Shown here in pieces: positions 1-6,476 of a DNA stretch of 6,982 bases. Made by a program: the position numbers and the translations under genes. This stretch comes from Gammaproteobacteria bacterium. GTDB lineage: Bacteria > Pseudomonadota > Gammaproteobacteria > Pseudomonadales > Oleiphilaceae. Each line of letters opens with the position of its first letter. Position 1 is the first letter of the stretch. The notes under the pieces are model-generated. The model saw only the letters and a program-made list of their open reading frames with translations, was not told the origin of the DNA and made no database searches. The DNA is taken from assembly GCA_003695085.1 (NCBI GenBank), contig RFIV01000103.1, positions 1 to 6,982 of the forward strand, given 5' to 3'.

Positions 1-27
1 GAGGTAGAGACTGGGCCTGAGCTTCAT
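1..27 (-). CDS. Start of a downstream gene, probably a sensor histidine kinase (partial, first 9 codons)
   Basis: Only the first nine codons lie in the window, reading MKLRPSLYL, and the rest runs off the left edge. The ATG at 27-25 overlaps the TGA of the response-regulator gene in an ATGA arrangement. A strong Shine-Dalgarno sequence, GGGGAGG, sits at 38-32, four bases upstream, so this is very probably a real translational start. A short basic N-terminus followed by the start of a hydrophobic stretch fits the first membrane segment of a two-component sensor kinase. The position directly after an OmpR-family regulator is the usual place for one. The kinase identity is inferred from gene order, because no kinase motif is visible. 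Confidence 0.6.
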
Positions 28-704
28 TCGGCCTCCCCATCAGGGTTGAGACGAAAGCCCAGGCCGGTTACCGTTTCGACTTTCACTGAGCTTCCTGCCT
101 CCGCAAGTTGCCGCCGCAGGTGGTGCACGTGGACCTTGAGACTGTTGCTGTCCGGCTGATCCTCGCCCCAGATGGCAAACATCAGATCTTCTCTGGAAAC
201 GGCTTCCGGGCAAGCCCGGGACAACCGCTCAAACAGCCTGAAGGTGGTGGGTGACACACGCACCGCCTGCCCCAATCGAGTGACTTCCCGGTTGCGGATA
301 TCCAGTTCCAGGTCACCCACAGCCCGCCGGGTCACCTGTCCGCTGCGACGATTGGCCAACGCCCGGATACGCATGACCAGTTCTTCGATGGCAAAGGGTT
401 TGACCAGATAGTCGTCGGCCCCTTGGGCAAATCCCACCACCTTGTCCTCGAGCGTGTCCCGTGCGGTCAGCATCAGGATCGGGGTGTCATGGCCCTCGCC
501 ACGCGCGTGCTCGCAGACCTTCAGACCGTCCAGCTTCGGGAGATTCAGGTCAAGGACAATCACGTCGTACCGCTGGCTCCGGATCAGGTTGAGCCCTGCG
601 ATGCCATTGGCCGCATGATCAGTCACCATGTTCTCCAGCTCGAGGTAATCCAGCACGCCTGCGGCCAGATCCCGATCATCCTCAACCAGCAGTACCCGGA
701 TCAT
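24..704 (-). CDS. OmpR/PhoB-family two-component response regulator, PmrA/QseB-like
   Basis: This 226-residue protein is a standard full-length winged-helix response regulator. The N-terminal receiver domain (about 1-118) shows the acidic pair D9/D10, phospho-acceptor D52 in VIVLDLNLP, switch residue T80 in LMLTARD, and K102 in LVKPF. The C-terminal Trans_Reg_C DNA-binding domain (about 128-222) has the recognition-helix region SNSLKVHVHHLRRQL and the wing GLGFRLN. That recognition region resembles the PmrA/QseB group as I remember it. The ATG at 704 is chosen because it follows an AGGAGG Shine-Dalgarno at 720-715 with a 10-base spacer, and MIRVLLVEDD is the canonical N-terminus. An in-frame extension to 773 would add 23 residues unlike any receiver domain and overlap the pump gene. 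It starts 2 bases after the pump stop and overlaps the next gene by 4 bases. It is likely the activator of this efflux operon, including itself; the inducing signal is unknown. Confidence 0.93.
   Translation of the reverse strand: MIRVLLVEDDRDLAAGVLDYLELENMVTDHAANGIAGLNLIRSQRYDVIVLDLNLPKLDGLKVCEHARGEGHDTPILMLTARDTLEDKVVGFAQGADDYLVKPFAIEELVMRIRALANRRSGQVTRRAVGDLELDIRNREVTRLGQAVRVSPTTFRLFERLSRACPEAVSREDLMFAIWGEDQPDSNSLKVHVHHLRRQLAEAGSSVKVETVTGLGFRLNPDGEAE
32..38 (-). promoter_or_regulatory. Shine-Dalgarno for the truncated downstream gene
   Basis: GGGGAGG lies 4 bases before the ATG at 27, inside the last codons of the response regulator. It is the main sequence evidence that the nine-codon fragment at the left edge is a real gene start. 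Confidence 0.65.
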
Positions 705-706
705 GT

Positions 707-3700
707 TCAGTACGCCTCCTCGCGTCCATCCGTCAGGGTATTCTGCAGTTTTCCTTTCAGCCACGCCAGCCAACGCTGAGCATCCTCGCGTATCCCCAGC
801 AGTGCCGGCAGCAGAATGAGCGTGATCAGGGTAGCAAACAGGATACCGTATCCCAGTGAGGCCGCTGCCGGAATCAGAAACTGGGCCTGTACCGACGTTT
901 CGCTCAACAGGGGCACCAGGCCGGCATAGGTAGTGATTGACGTCAGCAGCACCGCACGCAGTCGCCCCGCACAGGCTTCCTCAATGGCTTCACGCACCGA
1001 CAGACTCAGGTCATCACGCAATTCATTGAAACGGCTCACCAGCAGCAGACTGTCATTCACCACCACACCACTCAATGCCAGAATACCGTTCATGGAAAGC
1101 AGGCTGATGGTCAGGTCATTCCACCAATGCCCCAGTATGGCACCGACCACGCCAAAGGGAATGGCCGTCATGATCAACAGTGGCTGCACATAGGATTTGA
1201 GCGGGATGGCCAACAACACGTAAATACCCAGCATCGCCAGCGTGAACAGGGTTATCATGGAGGCGGTCGTTTCCTCCTGAGCTTCAGCTTCGCCGGCAAA
1301 ATGAATGCTGAGGTTCGGGAACTGTTTTTCGAGCTCTGGCACCAAAGTTGCTCGCAGTGAGGCCACCAGTTCATTGGGCGCCAGGGTATCCTTGTCGAGC
1401 ACGGCGCTGACATAGACCGCTCGCTGGCCATCAATGCGCGTGACCTCATCTGTCTGGTTGTCAAAGCGGACATTGGCAACCACGCTGAGGGGCACAACCG
1501 TTCCATCGGAGAGCCTCACAGGGTTGGTCAAGACGTCTGCCGGTGTCTGCCGCACCTCGGACGGGTAACGCAGCCTGACTTTCACCTCATCATTGTCACG
1601 CTGGAAACGCTGAACCGTTGCGCCACCATAGGCCGACAGCACCTGAGAGGACAGCATTTCAGTGGTCAGGCCCAGCGCGCGCCCCTGCTCCGTCAGTTCA
1701 AAGCGCATCACGATATCGCCCGGGTCCATGTTGTCCTCGATACTCAACACACCGGGCACTCCGGACAGCGCCTCACGAAACGCCTTGCCGGCTTCCGTCA
1801 CGGTCGTATCGTCCGCTGCACGCAACTCAACCTTGAAGTTATCGAGCATCTGCCGCTGGGCATCCACACTGAGCTTGCGCACACCTTCCAACCCGTTGGC
1901 GTAGCGCCGCCACTCACGGGCAAACTCCCGGCTGCCATAGGGTGCATCGGACGTCAACTCGACAATCACATCTCCGGAGTCATCCGCACTTGCACTCACC
2001 TGCAATCCCTTGATGCCGGTCCCGCTGCCCCCGTTGGCCTGTACCAGGGTTTCATCTGCCTGGCGCGCCAGCGTCTCCAATGACAGCAAGGCATCCCGCG
2101 TCAGACCAAAGCTGGCATCACTCTGCATGTCAATCTGCGCACGGATGGTATCCCCTGCAATGTTCGGGAAGAAGCCCACCCGGACCGCGCCACTCATGGG
2201 TAACCCGAGCACCAACAGCATGAAGGCCACAAACACCAGGACCACGGCATAACGAAACTGCAGGATTCGGGCGATCACCGGGCGATAGATCCGCTCTCCG
2301 AACCATGCCAGCCCGGCTTCCGCACCATGCTGAACATGCCCCCAGAGGGCCATCAGCCCCTGTTTGCGGCTCTTTCCTGTAGGTAAGTGAGCGAGGTGTG
2401 CGGGCAGGATCAGCATCGACTCCACCAGTGAGAGCAACAGGCAGATCATCACGATTGAGCCGAATTGTGCAAAGACCTTCCCCAGATGCCCCGTGACGTT
2501 GGACAAAGACATGAAGGCGACAATAGTGGTGAGCACACCGAAAATCGTTGGAATGGCGACCCGAAGTGTGCCCCGCAACGTACTCGCAAGCGTTTCACCT
2601 TCCCTTGCCCGCGTTGCGTAGACGCTCTCTCCGATAACGATGGCATCGTCCACCACAATCCCCAGCGCCATGATGAAACCAAAGGTGGTGAGCTGATTGA
2701 TGGTGAGGGCTGCCCAGGTATCGGTCATGAAGTACAGTGTGCCAAAGAACACAAACGGCAGCCCCGCCGCAACCCAGAAGGCCACTCGCAGGTTCAGGAA
2801 CAGGGCCAGTATGATGAACACCAGGGCTATGCCAGACAGGGCGTTACGGATCAGCAGTTCAAGACGACTCTTGATGATGCTGCTCTGATCGAGCCAGGTC
2901 GCCAGATGCACGCCCTGTGGCAGACGCCCGGACTGCGTCCATGTATCCACCACGTGTTTGGCCTGATCCACAATCTCCATGATATCCCCGGTTTCATCCA
3001 TGGAAACCTGCACGAGAATTCCGTTCTGGCCGTTATACCGCGAGAGGACAAAGGTATCGTCCTCGAAGGTATCCTGAACATCCGCCACATCTCCCAGGCG
3101 GATGACGGCACCGTCTTCGGTGGTGAGCAGCGGGATGCGACGAAAGTCCTCAACCGTATAGGCCTGCCTGGCAACCTTCAGCCGGACGACCTTTTCCGGA
3201 TTGCGCAGGCTGGTGCTGTTGGGCGTGTCCGACTCGGCATTGACCGCGGCGGCCACGTCACTGAACGTCAGGCCCAAAGCCTGCAACTTCGCTTCGTCCA
3301 CTTCAATGGCCACCATCGGATCCGCCTTTCCGGACAGCGAAACGTCCGCAATGGCTGACTGGCCCAGCAGATCATCCTTGAGCTGCTCAGCAAGTTGCTG
3401 AAGGGTTTTGCGATCCGCGTCACCGTATAACTGAATCCGGATCGCGTTGTCCCGCCTGCGCTCCTTTTCAATGACCGGGTTGTCGGCATCCGCCGGGAAG
3501 TTGCTGATGGCATCCACTTCGTTCTTGATGTCTGTCAGCAGCTTGTCCAGACTGTAATCTGTCTGCTTTTCAATGGTGATATTGCTACCGCTGGCAGTGG
3601 ATACGGACGTCACCCGCTTGATGCCGGGCAAACCTTCCAGCGCCTCTTCCACCTTGATGGCGACGCCTTCTTCAGCGAGTACCGGATCACCACTGTCATA

Positions 3701-3877
3701 GCTGACGGTCACGGTCACCACATCCGGTTCCAGGCTGGGAAACGCCTCCTTGCGTAGGTCAGAAAGAGCAAGCACCCCCAGCATGATGCCACTGAGCATC
3801 AGCAGATTGGCAGCCACCGGGTTCTGAACGAACCAGGCAATGATGGCGCCGATGAAACCGCCCCGATCATGTTTCAT
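707..3877 (-). CDS. RND-family efflux pump inner-membrane permease (AcrB/HAE1-like)
   Basis: This 1056-residue protein is full length for an AcrB-class proton-driven pump, which takes substrates from the periplasm and inner membrane and passes them to an outer-membrane channel. The duplicated RND layout is visible: TM1 (about 13-36), a large periplasmic loop (37-340), TM2-TM6 (341-495), TM7 (541-562), a second large periplasmic loop (563-870), and TM8-TM12 (871-1027). The TM4 proton-relay aspartates are present as D410 and D411 in GIVVDDAIVIGE. TM11 keeps R972 and T979, matching AcrB R971 and T978. In TM10 the position of AcrB K940 is N941 (GVVVNDSLLLV). The PN-loop opening (about 45-80) matches the hydrophobe/amphiphile-efflux branch rather than the metal-exporting CzcA branch; this is a judgement from memory. 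The ATG at 3877 overlaps the adaptor stop as ATGA and follows an ideal AAGGAGGT site. No frameshift or internal stop is seen. Substrate cannot be assigned. Confidence 0.95.
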   Translation of the reverse strand: MKHDRGGFIGAIIAWFVQNPVAANLLMLSGIMLGVLALSDLRKEAFPSLEPDVVTVTVSYDSGDPVLAEEGVAIKVEEALEGLPGIKRVTSVSTASGSNITIEKQTDYSLDKLLTDIKNEVDAISNFPADADNPVIEKERRRDNAIRIQLYGDADRKTLQQLAEQLKDDLLGQSAIADVSLSGKADPMVAIEVDEAKLQALGLTFSDVAAAVNAESDTPNSTSLRNPEKVVRLKVARQAYTVEDFRRIPLLTTEDGAVIRLGDVADVQDTFEDDTFVLSRYNGQNGILVQVSMDETGDIMEIVDQAKHVVDTWTQSGRLPQGVHLATWLDQSSIIKSRLELLIRNALSGIALVFIILALFLNLRVAFWVAAGLPFVFFGTLYFMTDTWAALTINQLTTFGFIMALGIVVDDAIVIGESVYATRAREGETLASTLRGTLRVAIPTIFGVLTTIVAFMSLSNVTGHLGKVFAQFGSIVMICLLLSLVESMLILPAHLAHLPTGKSRKQGLMALWGHVQHGAEAGLAWFGERIYRPVIARILQFRYAVVLVFVAFMLLVLGLPMSGAVRVGFFPNIAGDTIRAQIDMQSDASFGLTRDALLSLETLARQADETLVQANGGSGTGIKGLQVSASADDSGDVIVELTSDAPYGSREFAREWRRYANGLEGVRKLSVDAQRQMLDNFKVELRAADDTTVTEAGKAFREALSGVPGVLSIEDNMDPGDIVMRFELTEQGRALGLTTEMLSSQVLSAYGGATVQRFQRDNDEVKVRLRYPSEVRQTPADVLTNPVRLSDGTVVPLSVVANVRFDNQTDEVTRIDGQRAVYVSAVLDKDTLAPNELVASLRATLVPELEKQFPNLSIHFAGEAEAQEETTASMITLFTLAMLGIYVLLAIPLKSYVQPLLIMTAIPFGVVGAILGHWWNDLTISLLSMNGILALSGVVVNDSLLLVSRFNELRDDLSLSVREAIEEACAGRLRAVLLTSITTYAGLVPLLSETSVQAQFLIPAAASLGYGILFATLITLILLPALLGIREDAQRWLAWLKGKLQNTLTDGREEAY
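715..720 (-). promoter_or_regulatory. Shine-Dalgarno that fixes the response-regulator start
   Basis: AGGAGG sits 10 bases upstream of the ATG at 704 and within the last codons of the pump gene. It supports the 226-residue regulator over the longer in-frame extension that would begin at 773. Confidence 0.85.
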
Positions 3878-5043
3878 GACTGACCTCCTTCAACCGGGCG
3901 GACCTTCATGCCGGGCAGATAACTGCTCAGCGGCCGACGCACTATCTGGACATCTTGCCACCCTTCAACTGGTCGGACATACACCCAATCCCCCTCCTCA
4001 AAGACAACCTCGGCATCGTGACTGACCAAGGTCCCGGCCGCCGTGACACCCCAGACATGCCCAGAAACGGAAATTGCCGACGCGGGCAGCTTCCAGACAT
4101 TCGCGAGCATCCGACCGGGGATGGCCACCTTGACAAAGGTTCCCGGATAGAGCGGCGCCTCCTGATCCAAGGGGTGATCCACAGCCACCACCAGAGACCG
4201 CTGACGGCCGGCACGCTCTACATGCTGCTGCACACGCAGCACATATCCCTGCCATTGCTGACCGGTTTCACTGTGGATCAGAGTGACCGGCCAATCGCCC
4301 GATACCAGGGTGGTCACATCCGGCAGCTGTTCCCATTGCCGTGCGGAAAGCGGCACGGCAATTTCAATACGATCGGTGCTGTACAGCGTAGCCACCGCAG
4401 TACCGGCCTGCAGATAGCTGCCTGGCTGGATCTCCCGGCTGACTATCAGTGCATCAAAGGGCGCTGCAATCCGGGTCTGATCCAGATTCTTCTTCGCCTG
4501 CGCGACCGACTGTTCGGCCGCCGTGACGGCCGCCTTTGCAGCGTCAAGCTGGGGCGTTTTCAGCACCAGAGGCGAATCCGGCGTATCACCCAGATCAGCG
4601 CCTTGCCATTCGTCCCTGGCTCGCTCGGCTTCCCGTTGTGCCTCCAGCAGGGTCACCCGAGCCGCTGCCAACTCCGACTGTGCAGTGGCCAGTGCCTGGC
4701 GATAGTCCACGGACTCCAGACGCGCAAGTTCCGCCCCGCGACTCACCCGCATCCCCGACTCAAACGTCTCACGGATTGATGCCACGAACCCACTGACACG
4801 TGCTGAAAGCGTCAGTGCATGGTGAGGCTTCCCTTCACCATAGCCCGTGACCCGCGCCTGATACTGGCCTGGAGCGGGGGTGATCACCTCAACCCGCGAC
4901 ACGGTTTCAGCTTGTCCCCCGGCCGGTCGGGACGCCAATTGTGCCTGCGCCGCCTGAACGGACGCCTGGTTATACAACAAGGCTCCCACAATACTCAGTG
5001 CCGCCAATGCCGTAACGCCGGCGGTTATCCACCTGCTTTTCAT
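3874..5043 (-). CDS. RND efflux periplasmic adaptor (HlyD/AcrA-type membrane fusion protein)
   Basis: This 389-residue protein would bridge the inner-membrane pump and the outer-membrane channel. Residues 7-24 form one hydrophobic segment after a basic start (MKSRW). No lipobox cysteine is present, so it is probably held by an uncleaved N-terminal anchor or exported by a signal peptide, unlike lipidated AcrA. The split lipoyl domain is visible as about 71-110 (LTLSARVSGFVASI) and 192-222 (IAAPFDALIVSREIQPG). Between them lies an alanine/glutamate-rich helical hairpin (about 112-190) with a proline-containing centre, PDSPLVLKTPQL. A beta-barrel domain follows (about 225-308) and then a membrane-proximal domain (about 310-389). 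The ATG at 5043 overlaps the channel-gene stop by 4 bases and is preceded by GGGAG at 5055-5051 with a 7-base spacer. Its last codons contain the Shine-Dalgarno of the pump gene, so the two are probably translationally coupled. Confidence 0.93.
   Translation of the reverse strand: MKSRWITAGVTALAALSIVGALLYNQASVQAAQAQLASRPAGGQAETVSRVEVITPAPGQYQARVTGYGEGKPHHALTLSARVSGFVASIRETFESGMRVSRGAELARLESVDYRQALATAQSELAAARVTLLEAQREAERARDEWQGADLGDTPDSPLVLKTPQLDAAKAAVTAAEQSVAQAKKNLDQTRIAAPFDALIVSREIQPGSYLQAGTAVATLYSTDRIEIAVPLSARQWEQLPDVTTLVSGDWPVTLIHSETGQQWQGYVLRVQQHVERAGRQRSLVVAVDHPLDQEAPLYPGTFVKVAIPGRMLANVWKLPASAISVSGHVWGVTAAGTLVSHDAEVVFEEGDWVYVRPVEGWQDVQIVRRPLSSYLPGMKVRPVEGGQS
3883..3890 (-). promoter_or_regulatory. 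Near-perfect Shine-Dalgarno of the RND pump gene, inside the adaptor coding sequence
   Basis: AAGGAGGT, fully complementary to the 16S rRNA tail, is placed 5 bases before the pump ATG at 3877. It falls in the last codons of the adaptor (EGGQS), whose TGA overlaps that ATG. This supports strong, coupled translation of the pump. Confidence 0.85.
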
Positions 5044-6410
5044 TTATCTGCTCCCAAACCCAATGCCAAACCCAAATCCACCCGATTGCTCAAGCGGTTG
5101 TATCGAATTTCCGCAAGCTGCGCCTTCAGCGACCAGACATTCAGTGCTTGCTCTATCCACTCCAGCCGGCTGACCAGTCCCTGACGAAAGCGTGTCTCAT
5201 AGGATGTTACCGTCGCTTCCGATGCGGACAGCGCCGCGACTGTTGCCTGTTCCTGCGCGGCGTAACTGGTTTCGCGGCTCAAGCCGTTCTCCACCTCAGT
5301 CGTTGCATTGAGGAGAGTCTGCTGGTATGCCCAATAGGCCTTGGCCGCACTGAGTTCCTCAATTTCTGCTTGGGCGCGCAGTGTGCCGCCGTTGAACAGG
5401 GGGGCAGAGAGGCTCCCGAGCAGGCTCCAGACCGGGTCCCGGAACAGGGACTGTGTGAGTGATGTACTGCTGTCACTCAGCGCGGCGGAGAGTGACAGGC
5501 TGGGCAACAGCGCCTTGTATGCTGCTGTCGCGGAGGATTCCTGACTCAGGATGTCCAGGTAGGCGGCCTGCAGATCCGGGCGCCGGTGCAGGTCCTGATC
5601 CGGCAGCGTTGCCAGAGGCATGACCACGTCTGGCAAGGCACCGGGCACTGTCCAATTCAGCGCATCGACGGGCTGCCCGATCAACCCTGCCAGATCCTGA
5701 CGCGCTTCCTGAACAGCTTGTTGATAAGCCGCAAGGGTTGCCCGGGAACTCGCTGCCTGCTGCCGCGCCGAATGAAGCGCCTCCACCTCAACCAGCCCGC
5801 TACGATAACGCTGCTCGGTTAACGCTGATTGTGTTTCCAGCAACGAGAGCCGTGAGGCCTCCAGATCACTGAGCTGTTGTTGGTAGATGAGGAGCAGCCC
5901 CTGCCTGAGCACCGAAGCCGCCAGACTGTCACGTGCGGCCTGGAACGTGTACCTGGCGCTCTGGATATCCAGATCCGCCGCATTCAGCTTGTCGTCAAGG
6001 CGATTCCAGAGGTCCACCTCCCAGCTTACGGATAGCGAAGGGCTAAAACTTGCATCACTGCCGTCGGAGCGCCCGGCGTCCAGGCTTGCGGTGGCCGAGG
6101 GCAGAAGATTGGCCCGTGCCTGGACACGCTCCAGCTGAGCAATCTTGAGTGTGACAAGTGCTTGCTGAAGACCGGGATTGGCTTCCAGTGCCTGCTGTAC
6201 CAACGCACTCAGCTCATCAGAACTGACAAGCTCCGTTAGTGCCGTAACCGACGTTCCTGTTTCAGAAGGATATTCCCAGCTTTCAGGCACGACATTTGAT
6301 GCGCGGGCCTGCTCACTGTACTGCGAGACCTGAACCGCAGAGCAGGACGCCAGCACCCAAGCCGACACCCCGGCCACCAGTGTGTGAAAGATTCCGGATC
6401 GTGAGCGCAT
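5040..6410 (-). CDS. NodT/TolC-family outer-membrane efflux lipoprotein
   Basis: This 456-residue protein should form the trimeric outer-membrane channel of the pump. It begins with a lipoprotein signal peptide: basic MRSRSG, a hydrophobic core, then lipobox LASC with the acylated cysteine at C23. Serine at +2 fits outer-membrane sorting. Two OEP repeats follow. Familiar family landmarks are LLPSATASLDAG (102-113), SVSWEVDLWNRL (127-138), the glycine turn RYRSGLVEVEAL (201-212), RRPDLQAAYLDIL (276-288), LLPSLSLSAAL (301-311), SAPLFNGGTL (335-344) and the second-repeat turn RFRQGLVSRLEWIEQ (407-421). The ATG at 6410 is preferred over an in-frame TTG at 6428, because GGGAG at 6422-6418 sits 7 bases ahead of it and the resulting signal peptide is normal. 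It is the first gene of the efflux operon, downstream of a candidate regulator box, and it overlaps the adaptor gene by 4 bases. Confidence 0.94.
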   Translation of the reverse strand: MRSRSGIFHTLVAGVSAWVLASCSAVQVSQYSEQARASNVVPESWEYPSETGTSVTALTELVSSDELSALVQQALEANPGLQQALVTLKIAQLERVQARANLLPSATASLDAGRSDGSDASFSPSLSVSWEVDLWNRLDDKLNAADLDIQSARYTFQAARDSLAASVLRQGLLLIYQQQLSDLEASRLSLLETQSALTEQRYRSGLVEVEALHSARQQAASSRATLAAYQQAVQEARQDLAGLIGQPVDALNWTVPGALPDVVMPLATLPDQDLHRRPDLQAAYLDILSQESSATAAYKALLPSLSLSAALSDSSTSLTQSLFRDPVWSLLGSLSAPLFNGGTLRAQAEIEELSAAKAYWAYQQTLLNATTEVENGLSRETSYAAQEQATVAALSASEATVTSYETRFRQGLVSRLEWIEQALNVWSLKAQLAEIRYNRLSNRVDLGLALGLGADK

Positions 6411-6417
6411 AAGCGGT

Positions 6418-6422
6418 CTCCC
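6418..6422 (-). promoter_or_regulatory. Ribosome binding site that decides the start of the outer-membrane channel gene
   Basis: GGGAG lies 7 bases before the ATG at 6410. The alternative TTG at 6428 is upstream of this site and has no comparable one of its own. The adaptor gene uses the same GGGAG with the same 7-base spacer. Confidence 0.75.
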
Positions 6423-6435
6423 AAACAATGTTGGG
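6420..6435 (-). repeat. Inverted repeat overlapping the ribosome binding site of the outer-membrane channel gene
   Basis: CCCAA and TTGGG form perfect 5-base arms around the 6-base loop CATTGT. The 3' arm contains the first three bases of the GGGAG Shine-Dalgarno (6422-6418). If transcribed, the stem could partly mask this site. The arms are short, so it may be chance or an operator half-site pair. Confidence 0.35.
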
Positions 6436-6438
6436 AAC

Positions 6439-6444
6439 AGCCTA
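6439..6444 (-). promoter_or_regulatory. Weak -10 candidate of the efflux operon promoter
   Basis: The hexamer TAGGCT is a poor match (3 of 6) to TATAAT, but it starts 11 bases after the tandem regulator box. That is the geometry of promoters where an OmpR-family activator replaces the -35 element. Transcription would then begin close to 6432, giving a leader of about 20 bases before the ATG at 6410. No good constitutive -35/-10 pair was seen in the gap. Confidence 0.25.
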
Positions 6445-6455
6445 TGCAGCCCGGC

Positions 6456-6472
6456 GTTAAGACAGGGTTAAA
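6456..6472 (-). promoter_or_regulatory. Candidate PmrA-like response-regulator box (tandem YTTAAC, 11-base period)
   Basis: On the minus strand the sequence reads TTTAAC-CCTGT-CTTAAC, two near-identical hexamers in direct repeat, 11 bases apart. This is the spacing used by OmpR/PhoB-family dimers, and it matches the remembered PmrA-box form YTTAAK-N5-YTTAAK except for the last base of each half-site. It lies 46 bases upstream of the outer-membrane channel start, in the only intergenic gap before an operon that encodes a PmrA/QseB-like regulator. Binding by that regulator is an inference from motif and context. Confidence 0.55.
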
Positions 6473-6476
6473 CCGC

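Noticed and set aside
705..773. In-frame N-terminal extension of the response regulator beginning at 773
   Set aside because: The extra 23 residues are not part of a receiver domain, would overlap the pump gene, and are less well supported than the ATG at 704 with its AGGAGG site.
2465..3358. Long plus-strand open frame (297 codons) antisense to the RND pump
   Set aside because: Its product is rich in H, Q, R and G with no recognisable domain, and it lies entirely within the well-supported pump gene. It is an antisense shadow caused by high GC at third codon positions.
707..3877. Heavy-metal (CzcA-type) exporter identity for the RND pump
   Set aside because: The N-terminal and TM4 motifs look closer to the drug/amphiphile branch, and neither the adaptor nor the channel shows histidine-rich metal-binding stretches. 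The substrate still remains open.
3955..4779. Plus-strand open frame (274 codons) antisense to the adaptor
   Set aside because: It has low-complexity basic composition, no family resemblance and full overlap with a clear membrane fusion protein on the other strand.
6411..6428. TTG start adding six residues to the outer-membrane lipoprotein
   Set aside because: The Shine-Dalgarno lies downstream of this TTG and is correctly spaced for the ATG at 6410, which gives a normal lipoprotein signal peptide.
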